The translations under genes and the position numbers were made by a program. Source: Spirochaeta cellobiosiphila DSM 17781 (GTDB taxonomy: Bacteria; Spirochaetota; Spirochaetia; DSM-17781). From it: 64,000 nucleotides of DNA. The stretch lies in the NCBI RefSeq assembly GCF_000426705.1, contig NZ_KE384554.1, positions 166,815-230,814 on the forward strand, read 5' to 3'. Shown here piece after piece: positions 1 to 8,644 of the stretch. Numbering within the stretch: the first letter of the stretch is position 1; each line of letters starts with the position of its first letter. Under the pieces are notes generated by a model, which ran no database searches, was not told where the DNA came from, and was given only the letters and a program-made list of their open reading frames with translations.

Positions 1-378
1 CTTAGGCATTCCTGCTCTAAAATACAATAATCGAAAATGATCTACATTATTGATGTGTATAGCACCATCAAAGTCAGGCATGAAAGAAAAATGCAGATGA
101 GGATTCAAGGCTATCGTTTCATCAATGATTTGCCTTTCTCTTAATAGTCCTTTTTCTACACTAGTTAGGCTATCAATATCCAGGAGAGGTCCAAAATCTT
201 TATGATCTTTTAACTGATCCTTAAAGTGATTAATTATATCCTTATAATCTTCTTCATTGAGTTGTTTAGTAAAGGAATAGTTTTTTAGATTTCTCCCCAC
301 TCTCATTCTTGTACTAATTATGACATCCCTCTGAGGATTATCTTTATCAAGCCAATTCAAATCCTTATTGATTAACAA
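1..378 (-). CDS. mcsB: Protein arginine kinase McsB (partial, N-terminal part only)
   Basis: This is the first 126 codons of an ATP:guanido phosphotransferase-type protein; the rest lies beyond the window's left edge. The translation has the family start region (DVIISTRMRVGRNL, matching the usual VISTRIRLARNL block) and a later HINNVDHFRLL stretch matching the conserved EEDHLRI region. McsB phosphorylates arginines on misfolded or regulatory proteins and works with McsA and Clp proteases, as known from Firmicutes. The start appears to be a TTG at 376-378 overlapping the mcsA stop, with an AGGAG about eight bases upstream, so the two genes are translationally coupled. An ATG is absent in this part of the frame before the conserved block. 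Identity is confident; catalytic completeness cannot be judged. Confidence 0.85.
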   Translation of the reverse strand, partial: MLINKDLNWLDKDNPQRDVIISTRMRVGRNLKNYSFTKQLNEEDYKDIINHFKDQLKDHKDFGPLLDIDSLTSVEKGLLRERQIIDETIALNPHLHFSFMPDFDGAIHINNVDHFRLLYFRAGMPK

Positions 379-833
379 TGTTTAAGCTCCTGGATTTTAT
401 CACGAATAAGGGCTGCTTCTTCATACATTTCTTTTTCAATCAAATCAGTTAACTTATGTTCCAATTTTGTTATCTCTTCCTGTCGTACATCTGGAATACC
501 TTTATACTTGAGAACGAGACCATTATGTTTATGGAGAAGGTCCTTTATCTCATTTCGAAAAAAAAGATAACACAAAGGACAACCTACTTCTTTATTCTTT
601 TTAATATCTTCTACAGATTGTTGACAGCCAGGGCATTTGTCCAGGGAATTGTCCTCATGAGGATTCAATGAGTTCATAATTTGACCTAGGTTGAATTGTA
701 CTTTACCATCAACATTTTCAATACCTTTGTCCTTAGCACAGGTAATACATAGATAATGAGTAATTTCTTTGCCTTGTGTTTTCTGTTGTAACTGAATTTG
801 TGCGACTCTTTTACCGCATATTTCACATTTCAT
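372..833 (-). CDS. mcsA: McsA-like zinc/UVR-motif activator protein
   Basis: A 153-residue protein with four CxxC pairs (C3/C6, C29/C32, C67/C70, C85/C88), which should bind zinc, and a C-terminal UVR (UvrB/UvrC) motif at about residues 117-150 (KLEHKLTDLIEKEMYEEAAL). This is the McsA layout and length. McsA activates the arginine kinase McsB, and the next gene downstream is mcsB, which supports the call. The start codon overlaps the stop of the upstream methyltransferase gene by one base (TAATG), so the genes are co-translated. No ctsR-like regulator or clpC is visible in the window. Confidence 0.9.
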   Translation of the reverse strand: MKCEICGKRVAQIQLQQKTQGKEITHYLCITCAKDKGIENVDGKVQFNLGQIMNSLNPHEDNSLDKCPGCQQSVEDIKKNKEVGCPLCYLFFRNEIKDLLHKHNGLVLKYKGIPDVRQEEITKLEHKLTDLIEKEMYEEAALIRDKIQELKHC

Positions 834-1768
834 TAGTCTTCCTTAGTATTGTGTCGGATCTCAAAAGAATAATGTATCTTCTTATCCTGGAAGTCATTAG
901 GAATCGTTAAGTGAGTTGTTTCCTTGACAAGATACTGATCAAGAATCTGAGGATCCATGGTAAATTTCCTATAGTTATTAGAAAATAACAGAATACCATC
1001 TGATTTTAGTCGATCCATACATCTTCGAATTAGAAACAAATGATCCTTACTAACATCGAAGATCTGATTCATTTTTTTACTATTTGAGAACGTTGGAGGA
1101 TCCAATACAATAATATCATAATAAGGTTCACCATAAAAAGACAACCATTTTAGGATATCTTCTCGAATGAACTTATGTTTTTTAATATCAAGATTGTTTA
1201 ATTCAAAGTTTTCCCTAGCCCAGTCCAGATAAGTATTAGATAAATCAACACTATCTACTTGAATAGCCCCACCAGAAGCAGCATAGACTGAAAAACTTCC
1301 AGTATAACAGAATAAATTCAACACACGTTTACCAGAAGATAGAGAACGAACATTTTGCCTGGATATTCTATGATCAAGAAATAGTCCCGTATCAAGATAC
1401 GAATCAAGATCAATATGAAAACTAAGATCCGTCTCCCTTATAACATACTTTTTACCATGATCTTTTTTATTGTATTGTAAAGACCCACTTTGTTTTTTCC
1501 TCTGACGGAAATGTAGATGATTATCATCTATATCAAAAGTCCGTTTAATGAGGGCAAGAACCTTATCATTACGCTCATTTACTACTTCTTCAGGTAAATG
1601 CTCTTTTTCGTATTCAGTTAGAGATATGTGATTACCATATTCTTCAATAATATACGGGAATCCGGGAACATCATTATCATAAAAGCGAAAAGCTTCATAA
1701 TTCTGACGACGTGCCCATTTTTTAAAATGCTTGTAACGTTTACGAATTCTATTCTCAAAAGCTTCCAT
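833..1768 (-). CDS. RlmK-like 23S rRNA methyltransferase, stand-alone
   Basis: A 311-residue class I SAM-dependent methyltransferase. The N-terminus (ENRIRKRYKHFKKWARRQ, then YRFYD-like and EYGNHISLTEY) closely resembles the C-terminal RlmK half of E. coli RlmKL, which makes m7G2069 in 23S rRNA. SAM motif I is at about 149-160 (VLNLFCYTGSFS) and the catalytic-loop motif VLDPPTFSNS at about 221-230. The RlmL half (THUMP plus m2G methyltransferase) is absent, so this is the RlmK part alone. An RlmI-type m5C enzyme is less likely because the PUA domain is missing. It lies 11 bases downstream of a lolC/E-type gene and abuts mcsA. Confidence 0.75.
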   Translation of the reverse strand: MEAFENRIRKRYKHFKKWARRQNYEAFRFYDNDVPGFPYIIEEYGNHISLTEYEKEHLPEEVVNERNDKVLALIKRTFDIDDNHLHFRQRKKQSGSLQYNKKDHGKKYVIRETDLSFHIDLDSYLDTGLFLDHRISRQNVRSLSSGKRVLNLFCYTGSFSVYAASGGAIQVDSVDLSNTYLDWARENFELNNLDIKKHKFIREDILKWLSFYGEPYYDIIVLDPPTFSNSKKMNQIFDVSKDHLFLIRRCMDRLKSDGILLFSNNYRKFTMDPQILDQYLVKETTHLTIPNDFQDKKIHYSFEIRHNTKED

Positions 1769-1779
1769 ATTATCAGCTC

Positions 1780-3087
1780 CTAATGACGATGAAGAATATC
1801 AACAGGTTTTAAATTGGCTGCCTTTTGGGCAGGAAAACTAGTACTAATAAACGCTAAAATATTGGCAAAAAAGAATATTCCCAATAACTTATATATATGA
1901 ATAACAGTCGGTATTTTTTCCAAATAATATTCACGTCCCCAATTAACATGAGGTAATATTAGCTGTCCTTGACTTAAGCTTAGCTTAACAGCAGACACAA
2001 TATTTATTGATCCTTCTAACAAAGATATAACAAAATTAATGTTAACACCTATCAGTAAACCAAGAGCTAATCCGACTAAACTTCCTAAGAAACCAATACC
2101 ACAACCAGTCATTAAGTATTTGTTTTTAACATAAGTAGGGGAAGCGCCCAGGGACCGCAATATGGCTATTTCTTTTGTATCTTCAATCACTATCATAATA
2201 AGAGAGGAGCTTATGTTAATAGCGGCAACAGCAATAATAACAGCCATAATAAATAAGAGAAGTATTTGTGTAGTCTCAAAATTCTTGAATTGGCTATAAC
2301 CTAAATTGTACCAAGAATAGGCACCATAACCAGAGGGGAGCTGTGAATTCACTTCATAAGTTAAGGCCATTAAATCTTGTTGAGGATTCCTAACCTTAAG
2401 TCCATATAATACTGTACCTTGTTCTTTACCTATAATACTAATAGATTCATCAAATGAAATGAATAACCATAGCTTATCCAATTCACGGTAACCAGTTGAT
2501 ACAATACCTGTTACATGAAAACTGGTAATTTTGGGCAAATATCTTTGACTTGAGATCTTCTTTAATGTACTTAATTTTACAGAGTCACCAACTTTTAGAT
2601 TTAATTTACTAGCTAGTTCCTGCCCTAATACAATATCATTATTTTTGCTCAAATCAAAAGATCCTGATTTAATCTGTAAATAATCCCTTAAACCAGCATC
2701 TTTTTCATACCAAAGCGGATCAACTCCACGAATAAAACCAACAGTTTTCCCTAAGTCATTAAATAACATCCCCGTACTCTGATGTTCAAACCAACCACTT
2801 TTAAACCAATCTTCTCCGTCAAAAGCTTGAGAAAGTTCTAATTCCATATCTTCGATAGACTTTGATCTAAAAGACCTTATCTGAAAATGATATAATGAGG
2901 TTTCGATATACCTTTTTGTGATCCCAAAGATCATACCATCGGATACTAATAAGACAACTACTATAGGTATAACACTTAATACAATACCCCAAAATGCCGA
3001 TTTGAGATTCTTAGACTTTTTTGTACCTTTTAATATATCAGCAATAGGTTTAAACCCCAGTCGTAGATTATTGATAATATTTTTCAT
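1780..3087 (-). CDS. LolC/E-type lipoprotein-releasing permease
   Basis: A 435-residue MacB/FtsX-family permease. There is one membrane segment near residues 30-50, a large periplasmic domain, then three C-terminal membrane segments (about 273-295, 325-350, 400-425). The cytoplasmic coupling loop EDTKEIAILRSLGASPTYV is the classic LolC/LolE/FtsX motif. With the ATPase encoded just upstream and a second permease, it should form a LolCDE complex that pulls lipoproteins out of the inner membrane. Its start overlaps the lolD stop by four bases (ATGA). Which permease is LolC and which LolE cannot be decided by eye. Confidence 0.87.
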   Translation of the reverse strand: MKNIINNLRLGFKPIADILKGTKKSKNLKSAFWGIVLSVIPIVVVLLVSDGMIFGITKRYIETSLYHFQIRSFRSKSIEDMELELSQAFDGEDWFKSGWFEHQSTGMLFNDLGKTVGFIRGVDPLWYEKDAGLRDYLQIKSGSFDLSKNNDIVLGQELASKLNLKVGDSVKLSTLKKISSQRYLPKITSFHVTGIVSTGYRELDKLWLFISFDESISIIGKEQGTVLYGLKVRNPQQDLMALTYEVNSQLPSGYGAYSWYNLGYSQFKNFETTQILLLFIMAVIIAVAAINISSSLIMIVIEDTKEIAILRSLGASPTYVKNKYLMTGCGIGFLGSLVGLALGLLIGVNINFVISLLEGSINIVSAVKLSLSQGQLILPHVNWGREYYLEKIPTVIHIYKLLGIFFFANILAFISTSFPAQKAANLKPVDILHRH

Positions 3088-3758
3088 CCTATAAATTGTC
3101 TGTCCTTGATTTGTATATGTCTAGTTCCGTATTCAATTAATCTCAAATCGTGGGTAACCAGCATAAGAGTCTTTTGTTGTGATTTAAGCAAATCAAAAAA
3201 TATCTCTTCAACCATACGGCTATTTTTTTCATCCAAATTCCCTGTTGGCTCATCAGCTAAAATAACCTGAGGCTCATTGAATAATGCCCTTGCAATAGCA
3301 ATACGCTGTTTTTCACCACCTGAGAGCTTGGAAGGATAATGATCTTTTCGATTACTCAAACCTACGAGACTCACCAAATCTTCCGCTCTTGTCATAGCCT
3401 CTGTTTTTGATAGACCTCTTAATATTCCTGGAATAGCCGCATTTTCTAAAGCTGTAAAATCCTTCAATAAATGATGAAATTGAAAAACTAACCCTATATT
3501 CATTAAACGGAAATCTGATAACTGCTCTTCATTCATTGTATCAATTTGAGTTTCCCCAAAATAAATATGACCATCGTTAGGTTTGTCCAATCCACTTATT
3601 ATATTTAAGAAAGTGCTTTTGCCACTCCCACTCTCCCCTGTTAGAATAAGAGATTCTTCTTTATCTACAACCAAATCAATATTTTCAAATAAAGTAATAT
3701 CTTCAGTGCTCGTATGAAATTTTTTGGTTAATTTTTCTATAGTTATTTGATCACTCAT
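3084..3758 (-). CDS. lolD: LolD-type lipoprotein-releasing ABC ATPase
   Basis: A 224-residue ABC ATPase of the MacB/LolD class. Walker A is GESGSGKST (41-49), the Q-loop VFQFHHLL is near 91-98, the signature is LSGGEKQ (145-151), Walker B is VILADEPT (165-172) and the H-loop is LVTHD. The length and the FQFHHLL sequence around the Q-loop are typical of LolD. It is sandwiched between two LolC/E-type permease genes, overlapping both (8 and 4 bases), so the three subunits are made together. Cytoplasmic, bound to the inner membrane. Confidence 0.9.
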   Translation of the reverse strand: MSDQITIEKLTKKFHTSTEDITLFENIDLVVDKEESLILTGESGSGKSTFLNIISGLDKPNDGHIYFGETQIDTMNEEQLSDFRLMNIGLVFQFHHLLKDFTALENAAIPGILRGLSKTEAMTRAEDLVSLVGLSNRKDHYPSKLSGGEKQRIAIARALFNEPQVILADEPTGNLDEKNSRMVEEIFFDLLKSQQKTLMLVTHDLRLIEYGTRHIQIKDRQFIG

Positions 3759-5052
3759 TTCTTAATATCTCCATGGTTTGTAATTCGGATACTTTTCGGG
3801 CAGCACAGTATGAAGCTATCCAGGCAGCACTAACTCCTAAAAGAGTAATGAAGAATACTTCTCCAAAATGAAAATGACAAGGAATACCATTTGTATAAAA
3901 AATTCCACTAGAGTAAAAATCCAATGGCTCTATAGCTTGTTGCCCCAAACCAATCAGTAATGGGTTTATTAATGCGGTAAAAATTCCAGACAGATTCTCA
4001 GCTAATAAAAAGATCTCATTAATATTTATTCCAATAAATAAGCCGAGACCGGTACCGATCAAAGCACTCATTCCACCAATTAATAAGCCTTCCCATAAAA
4101 AAATCCCTTGAATGGATTTAGGAACAACCCCTATAGCCCTCAATATGGCAATTTCTTCAGATCGCTCAAGAACGGAACGAGTCATACTGTGATAGATATT
4201 AAATCCAACGACTAAAAAGATGAGACCAACCAATAAAAGCATCATTGTTTTTTCCATGCGTAAAGCACCAAAAAAACTTTTATTAAAATCCCTCCAAGAA
4301 CTGATTTGAACCCCATCCCATTGATTATTCCTGATAAAAGTATGATCTAAATTGGAATTAATAAGTTTTACACCAATATAGGTTTGTTTTGGATTAATAA
4401 AATACTGATAACCATCATCAAGAGATATCAAAGCAAGCCCAGCATCATAATCAAGATAGCCTGTTTTAAAAGTTCCCCTGACAGTGAATTCCTGAGTCTC
4501 CTTGCCAAAGCTTAACCTACTACTGGTTTTATAGATAACTAAATTGACAGGATCGCCAACAGTAACCCCTAGATAGTAAGCCAGTCGCTGACCTAGAAGA
4601 ATAGAATGACTATCATCCAAAGTCAGAGAACCTTGTACAAGTTCCATGGCATTAGTCATAGAGGTATCAATTTGATCAAACCCCTTCGGAACAAGCTTAA
4701 TACTTACACCTTGAGAATCAGAGTAAGGACTACTAATTAAAGTATCAACATCACCACTTTCCATCACTGATGTGACTAACTTAGATGAACGAATTTCATT
4801 CAATAGTTTATCATCTATTTTCTCAGACCTAATCTGTATATGAAATGATCCGATATCCAAAATATTGTCAATAAAGTTTTGTTGAAAACCATTCATAACC
4901 CCAATAACAGATATTAAGGCCATTATACCAATGGACAAACCCAAAACAGACAATATACTTGAGGCTTGTCCTTTTTCTTTTCTTTTTGTTTTAAAAAAAC
5001 GTCCCGCAAAAAAGGAAGTCCAGGCAGGAAAGAACCTATTCATCTTTACCAT
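3751..5052 (-). CDS. LolC/E-type lipoprotein-releasing permease
   Basis: A 433-residue MacB/FtsX-type permease, paralogous to the product encoded at 1780-3087. It has an N-terminal membrane segment (about 32-55), a periplasmic domain, and three C-terminal membrane segments; the coupling motif ERSEEIAILRAIGVVPKSI is clear. The chosen ATG at 5052 has GGAG seven bases upstream; an alternative ATG three codons later (5043) would give MNRFF. The gene overlaps the upstream secreted-protein gene by 17 bases and lolD by 8, so it belongs to the same transcript. A C-terminal-half insertion (about 370-390) contains a cysteine and several aromatic residues and has no assigned role. Confidence 0.87.
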   Translation of the reverse strand: MVKMNRFFPAWTSFFAGRFFKTKRKEKGQASSILSVLGLSIGIMALISVIGVMNGFQQNFIDNILDIGSFHIQIRSEKIDDKLLNEIRSSKLVTSVMESGDVDTLISSPYSDSQGVSIKLVPKGFDQIDTSMTNAMELVQGSLTLDDSHSILLGQRLAYYLGVTVGDPVNLVIYKTSSRLSFGKETQEFTVRGTFKTGYLDYDAGLALISLDDGYQYFINPKQTYIGVKLINSNLDHTFIRNNQWDGVQISSWRDFNKSFFGALRMEKTMMLLLVGLIFLVVGFNIYHSMTRSVLERSEEIAILRAIGVVPKSIQGIFLWEGLLIGGMSALIGTGLGLFIGININEIFLLAENLSGIFTALINPLLIGLGQQAIEPLDFYSSGIFYTNGIPCHFHFGEVFFITLLGVSAAWIASYCAARKVSELQTMEILRNE

Positions 5053-6019
5053 ATTTACGCTCCATTATCACCTGTCCATCTTCGTACCATACTTGATGTA
5101 TTGTATCATCATCATATGTCTTAATCCATGTAAGAACCAGATTCTTATAATAGGTTTCCACTTTAAGTTGTTGGGAGTTAGAGTATTGATATATCCATTT
5201 ATCCCGTTGTCCCTTATACGATTCTGACCTCTCAGTCCTAAGACCATTCTTATAGCTATAGGTTATAGTTTTTTTTTCACCATTTTTATATTCTTCTAAT
5301 CTTTTAATTAATAAATTTTCATCATAGGAATCACTAATAAAAGTACCCTCTTGGGTTACACTATGCTTTTTTATTATCTGGCCTAAATCATTATATAAAA
5401 AGACCTCTTCCTTAATAACAACATCCTCATCTGATTCGACTATTTTTTTTATCCCGTTCTTATTAAATGTGAAAATATAATTTCTGTTAGAGTGCTCCTG
5501 ATCAGCTAGTAAATTCCCAGTATTGCTGTAAATCATTGAACTGTTTTTCAAGCCAACATCAGATAGACGATTCAAAGCAACTAGACGTCCTTTACTATCA
5601 TACCTATAAGAACGAGTTTCAATTAATTTATTGTCTTTATAATATTTTATCCTTTTAATCCGTTTATAGTGATCATATTCATACTTTTCCTGAATAACCT
5701 GATCATTTTGAATGTACTTATATTCGGTCAAATCATTATTTGAACTAAAAACTTCTTCTTCAATGAGAGTAAGATCATTGTCTCTCTTTTGAATGATAAG
5801 AGGACTATTTGAAATGACATCCTTTATCCATAATAACGATCCGTCTAAATAGAGAGTCTTTTTTTCTTCCTCGACGTTTAAAGTATATTCATAATCATTA
5901 AGTCGCCCCTGAGAAATGAGTTCTAATTCCATACCTAAGGAATTAGAACGATACCAATCTCCACTATACACTCCTATGAGTACTGTCGAAAGAATAAAAA
6001 ATTGTAAAAAAAGTCTCAC
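5036..6019 (-). CDS. Secreted protein with YD/MORN-like repeats, unknown function
   Basis: A 327-residue protein with a short hydrophobic leader (RLFLQFFILSTVLIGVYS), so probably exported. The body has many loosely repeated units of the type Y-x-Y-(D/N)-x-x-G-(R/Q)-(L/I) (for example YRYDSKGRLVAL and FLYNDLGQIIKKH), like YD/RHS or MORN-type beta-hairpin repeats. I do not recognise a named family. It overlaps ftsY by four bases and the lolC/E gene by 17, so it is expressed with the lipoprotein-release machinery; a periplasmic or surface role is possible, but this is only context. Confidence 0.6.
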   Translation of the reverse strand: MRLFLQFFILSTVLIGVYSGDWYRSNSLGMELELISQGRLNDYEYTLNVEEEKKTLYLDGSLLWIKDVISNSPLIIQKRDNDLTLIEEEVFSSNNDLTEYKYIQNDQVIQEKYEYDHYKRIKRIKYYKDNKLIETRSYRYDSKGRLVALNRLSDVGLKNSSMIYSNTGNLLADQEHSNRNYIFTFNKNGIKKIVESDEDVVIKEEVFLYNDLGQIIKKHSVTQEGTFISDSYDENLLIKRLEEYKNGEKKTITYSYKNGLRTERSESYKGQRDKWIYQYSNSQQLKVETYYKNLVLTWIKTYDDDTIHQVWYEDGQVIMERKYGKDE

Positions 6020-6900
6020 TTATCAAATATACCAGATAGGAACTTATTTTTATCAAAAGGAATAAAATCATCGTATTTTTCGCCTAAACCCATAAAAACA
6101 AAGGGGATCCCCAGCTTTTTTGATATACCGACAGCTGCCCCTCCTTTTGCAGTAGAATCATACTTACTTAAGATGACACCATCTAAACCAACGGCCTCAT
6201 TAAATATTTCAGCCTGCCTGTATCCATTCTGACCTGTTGTGGAATCAATAACTAGGTATTTTTTATACACAGCAGAAGGTGCCTTCTTTTGAATTATTTT
6301 ATTGATTTTTTGCAGTTCCTTTACAAGATTTGCCTTATTATGCATTCGGCCTGCTGTGTCAGCGATCACCAATTTAGTGTTTCGAGCTAAAGCCATATCC
6401 AAAGTATCAAAAATAACGGCCCCAGGATCAGCACCATGCTGTTGCGCTACTACTCTAACACCTAATTTCTCACCATGATACTGAAGTTGCTCAATAGCAG
6501 CAGCTCTAAAAGTGTCACCTGCACTAAGAAGTATGCTATCTTTCAATTCTTTCTTATAGTAATGAGCCATCTTGGCTATTGATGTTGTTTTACCAACTCC
6601 ATTCACTCCTAATACCAATACTAAGTTAAGCTGACCATCGACAATTTCCAAGGGAGCTACTTTTAGATCCCTTTCGAGAATATTCCACATGGCCTCTCTA
6701 AACTCATCAAGAGAGCCTATTTTTTTGGATTTCCAGGAATCTTTTATTTCTTTTACGATTTCAACAGCAAGAGCTGCTCCAAAATCTGCTTCAATTAACA
6801 AATCTTCAAAATCTTCAAAGAATTCTTCTCCTTGAACCCCACCACCAAATAATTCTTTTATTTTGTCAAAAAAACTCTTTTTCTTCTTTTTACCAAACAT
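6016..6900 (-). CDS. ftsY: Signal recognition particle receptor FtsY
   Basis: A 294-residue SRP-type GTPase. The short basic N-terminus (MFGKKKKKSFFDKIKELF) replaces the long acidic A domain of E. coli FtsY. The N domain is followed by the G domain with P-loop GVNGVGKTT (98-106), SAGDTFRAAA (116-125), DTAGR (181-185) and the C-terminal closing motif GLGEKYDDFIPFD. FtsY docks SRP-ribosome complexes on the membrane Sec translocon. It sits ten bases downstream of the PEGA-protein gene in the long operon. Confidence 0.95.
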   Translation of the reverse strand: MFGKKKKKSFFDKIKELFGGGVQGEEFFEDFEDLLIEADFGAALAVEIVKEIKDSWKSKKIGSLDEFREAMWNILERDLKVAPLEIVDGQLNLVLVLGVNGVGKTTSIAKMAHYYKKELKDSILLSAGDTFRAAAIEQLQYHGEKLGVRVVAQQHGADPGAVIFDTLDMALARNTKLVIADTAGRMHNKANLVKELQKINKIIQKKAPSAVYKKYLVIDSTTGQNGYRQAEIFNEAVGLDGVILSKYDSTAKGGAAVGISKKLGIPFVFMGLGEKYDDFIPFDKNKFLSGIFDK

Positions 6901-6909
6901 TAGGTTCCC

Positions 6910-8283
6910 TTACTCTCCCAGTATTTCTGCTTGTTTTATATATTTAATAAAATCGTATACCATCCAGCTGAAGGAGCTTACACTAATTCCAAAAGATATC
7001 CAACGTCCATAGGTCATGGCATTCGTCATTTTAATCGCCTCTGCATAATCATCATAACGACCACTATTGTAGTAATTATATGATAGTTGGTAATAATTCT
7101 GTTGAAGCTGGGGAAAAATGAAAGTAGGAAATAAACTAAAACTAAACACAGTTAAGGATCTATAAAACTTACCTCTATAGTAGGATAGCTCTTTTCTTTC
7201 CTCATTGGGAAGCATCTTAATAACATCCCCTTTCGATTGATTTGCGAGAAAGGACTCAGATTTATATTCAGCTTTATCCAGAAAGATTTGGTCTTTATCA
7301 AAGACTTTTAATGACAGAGGAGTCTTACCTACATAACGACTATTTAAGTAGACATCTACACCTTCAGGTTCTGTTTGTATGTACAAGTCTTTCCCTTCAA
7401 TGGAAGGTAAAGATAATTCAAGAGTGCCCTCTGGCATAGTGTTTATGGACATTGTCACATCACCTTCTGAAGCGTGAGCAGTAATAGTATAAGGAGGTGT
7501 TTGAAAGACAAACTCCCCCTCTCCCTGCCCAACATACTCATCATTAACAAAGATATTCATGTTCCTATTCTCAGTATGTATTTTTACAACTTTATCTTCT
7601 TGCCCCTGAACAAAAGCTAACAAAGGAGCAAATTCTACTTCCCCATCAACAAAATTTCCATCCTTGTTTTTAAGTATTCCTGATTGGCTAAATATAATTC
7701 CCTGCTTATTTTTTATATACACATTGTAATGAATCATATCCTGTACAAGCGATATCTCTCCATAGATAAAGGCTGTAAGCTTCTTATTTTCTATAACTGT
7801 ACTAATGTTATTTTTCCAGTCTTTGACAGGAATAAGACCGTCCTCTGACCCTTCAGCAAATTCTAAAGGGAGAGTTGGTTCTATTATATATTCTTCCTCA
7901 TCAATCTTCTGTATTTGCTCTTTAATTTCTATAATTTTATCATTCTGGGCACTTAAAGAATTTTCATTATCTTTAAATATAATCTGATCTCTTTCATCGA
8001 TGGCCTTGTTTAATTTATGGATATATTCTGTCTTTTGTTCATTCTTATATTCCCGGATTAGTTGAGATCTCTCTTCTTTATTTAATGTATGATATCTCAA
8101 TCCTGACACTAAAGACTTGATCAACAAAGGAATAGTATAGGAAGGATAAATCTCACTAACATTACCATTACTATCAAACTGGCCAATCCCCCAGGACCAA
8201 TTATCCAATCCAATATTATTTTGACCAAATAACAATTGACTCAAAAATAACAAAACTACTACCAGTCTAGCGTGATAAGACAT
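6910..8283 (-). CDS. PEGA-domain exported/membrane protein
   Basis: A 457-residue protein with a signal peptide (HARLVVVLLFLSQLLFGQ). The middle carries a PEGA domain at about 300-325 (YIQTEPEGVDVYLNSRYVGKTPLSL) preceded by a related unit near 240-265 (VNDEYVGQGEGEF). A charged coiled-coil-like segment lies near 65-125. Two hydrophobic stretches near the C-terminus (about 373-390 and 430-447) suggest membrane anchoring. PEGA domains are beta-rich modules often found in surface-layer or envelope proteins. The start overlaps the 3' end of the receiver-domain gene by 17 bases. Function unknown. Confidence 0.65.
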   Translation of the reverse strand: MSYHARLVVVLLFLSQLLFGQNNIGLDNWSWGIGQFDSNGNVSEIYPSYTIPLLIKSLVSGLRYHTLNKEERSQLIREYKNEQKTEYIHKLNKAIDERDQIIFKDNENSLSAQNDKIIEIKEQIQKIDEEEYIIEPTLPLEFAEGSEDGLIPVKDWKNNISTVIENKKLTAFIYGEISLVQDMIHYNVYIKNKQGIIFSQSGILKNKDGNFVDGEVEFAPLLAFVQGQEDKVVKIHTENRNMNIFVNDEYVGQGEGEFVFQTPPYTITAHASEGDVTMSINTMPEGTLELSLPSIEGKDLYIQTEPEGVDVYLNSRYVGKTPLSLKVFDKDQIFLDKAEYKSESFLANQSKGDVIKMLPNEERKELSYYRGKFYRSLTVFSFSLFPTFIFPQLQQNYYQLSYNYYNSGRYDDYAEAIKMTNAMTYGRWISFGISVSSFSWMVYDFIKYIKQAEILGE

Positions 8284-8644
8284 TATGAACAGCCCTGATT
8301 AATCGTTCATCTGTGAATGGTTTAACAATGAAGTCCATGGCTCCCCATTTTATAGCAGTGAGAATGTATTTTTCTTCACCAAGAGAGGAGCACATGATGA
8401 CCTTTTGTGATTTATCTAGTTGCTTTAAGACTTGAAGACCATCCATCTTGGGCATGGTTATATCCAAGAGAACAAGATCAGGTTTCAACTGTCTAATCAT
8501 ATTCAAACCTTCAAGCCCATCAGAAGCTTCTCCGGCAATATGATAGCCAACCATTCGTAGGACTTCCTTTATCTTTTTACGAACAAAGGGTAAGTCATCG
8601 ACTATAAGTATAGATTTGTGATGCTCTAGTTTGCTTGTGCCCAT
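8267..8644 (-). CDS. CheY-like single-domain response regulator
   Basis: A 125-residue stand-alone receiver domain. The acidic pair is D16-D17, the phosphorylation site D61 (LLDITMPKMDG), the switch residue S86 (MCSS) and the conserved lysine K108 (VKPF). There is no output domain, as in CheY or the RpfG/Spo0F class. It overlaps the 3' end of prfB by 19 bases and the PEGA gene by 17. No kinase gene is adjacent, so the partner is unknown; motility control is possible in a spirochaete but is only an inference. Confidence 0.85.
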   Translation of the reverse strand: MGTSKLEHHKSILIVDDLPFVRKKIKEVLRMVGYHIAGEASDGLEGLNMIRQLKPDLVLLDITMPKMDGLQVLKQLDKSQKVIMCSSLGEEKYILTAIKWGAMDFIVKPFTDERLIRAVHNVLSR

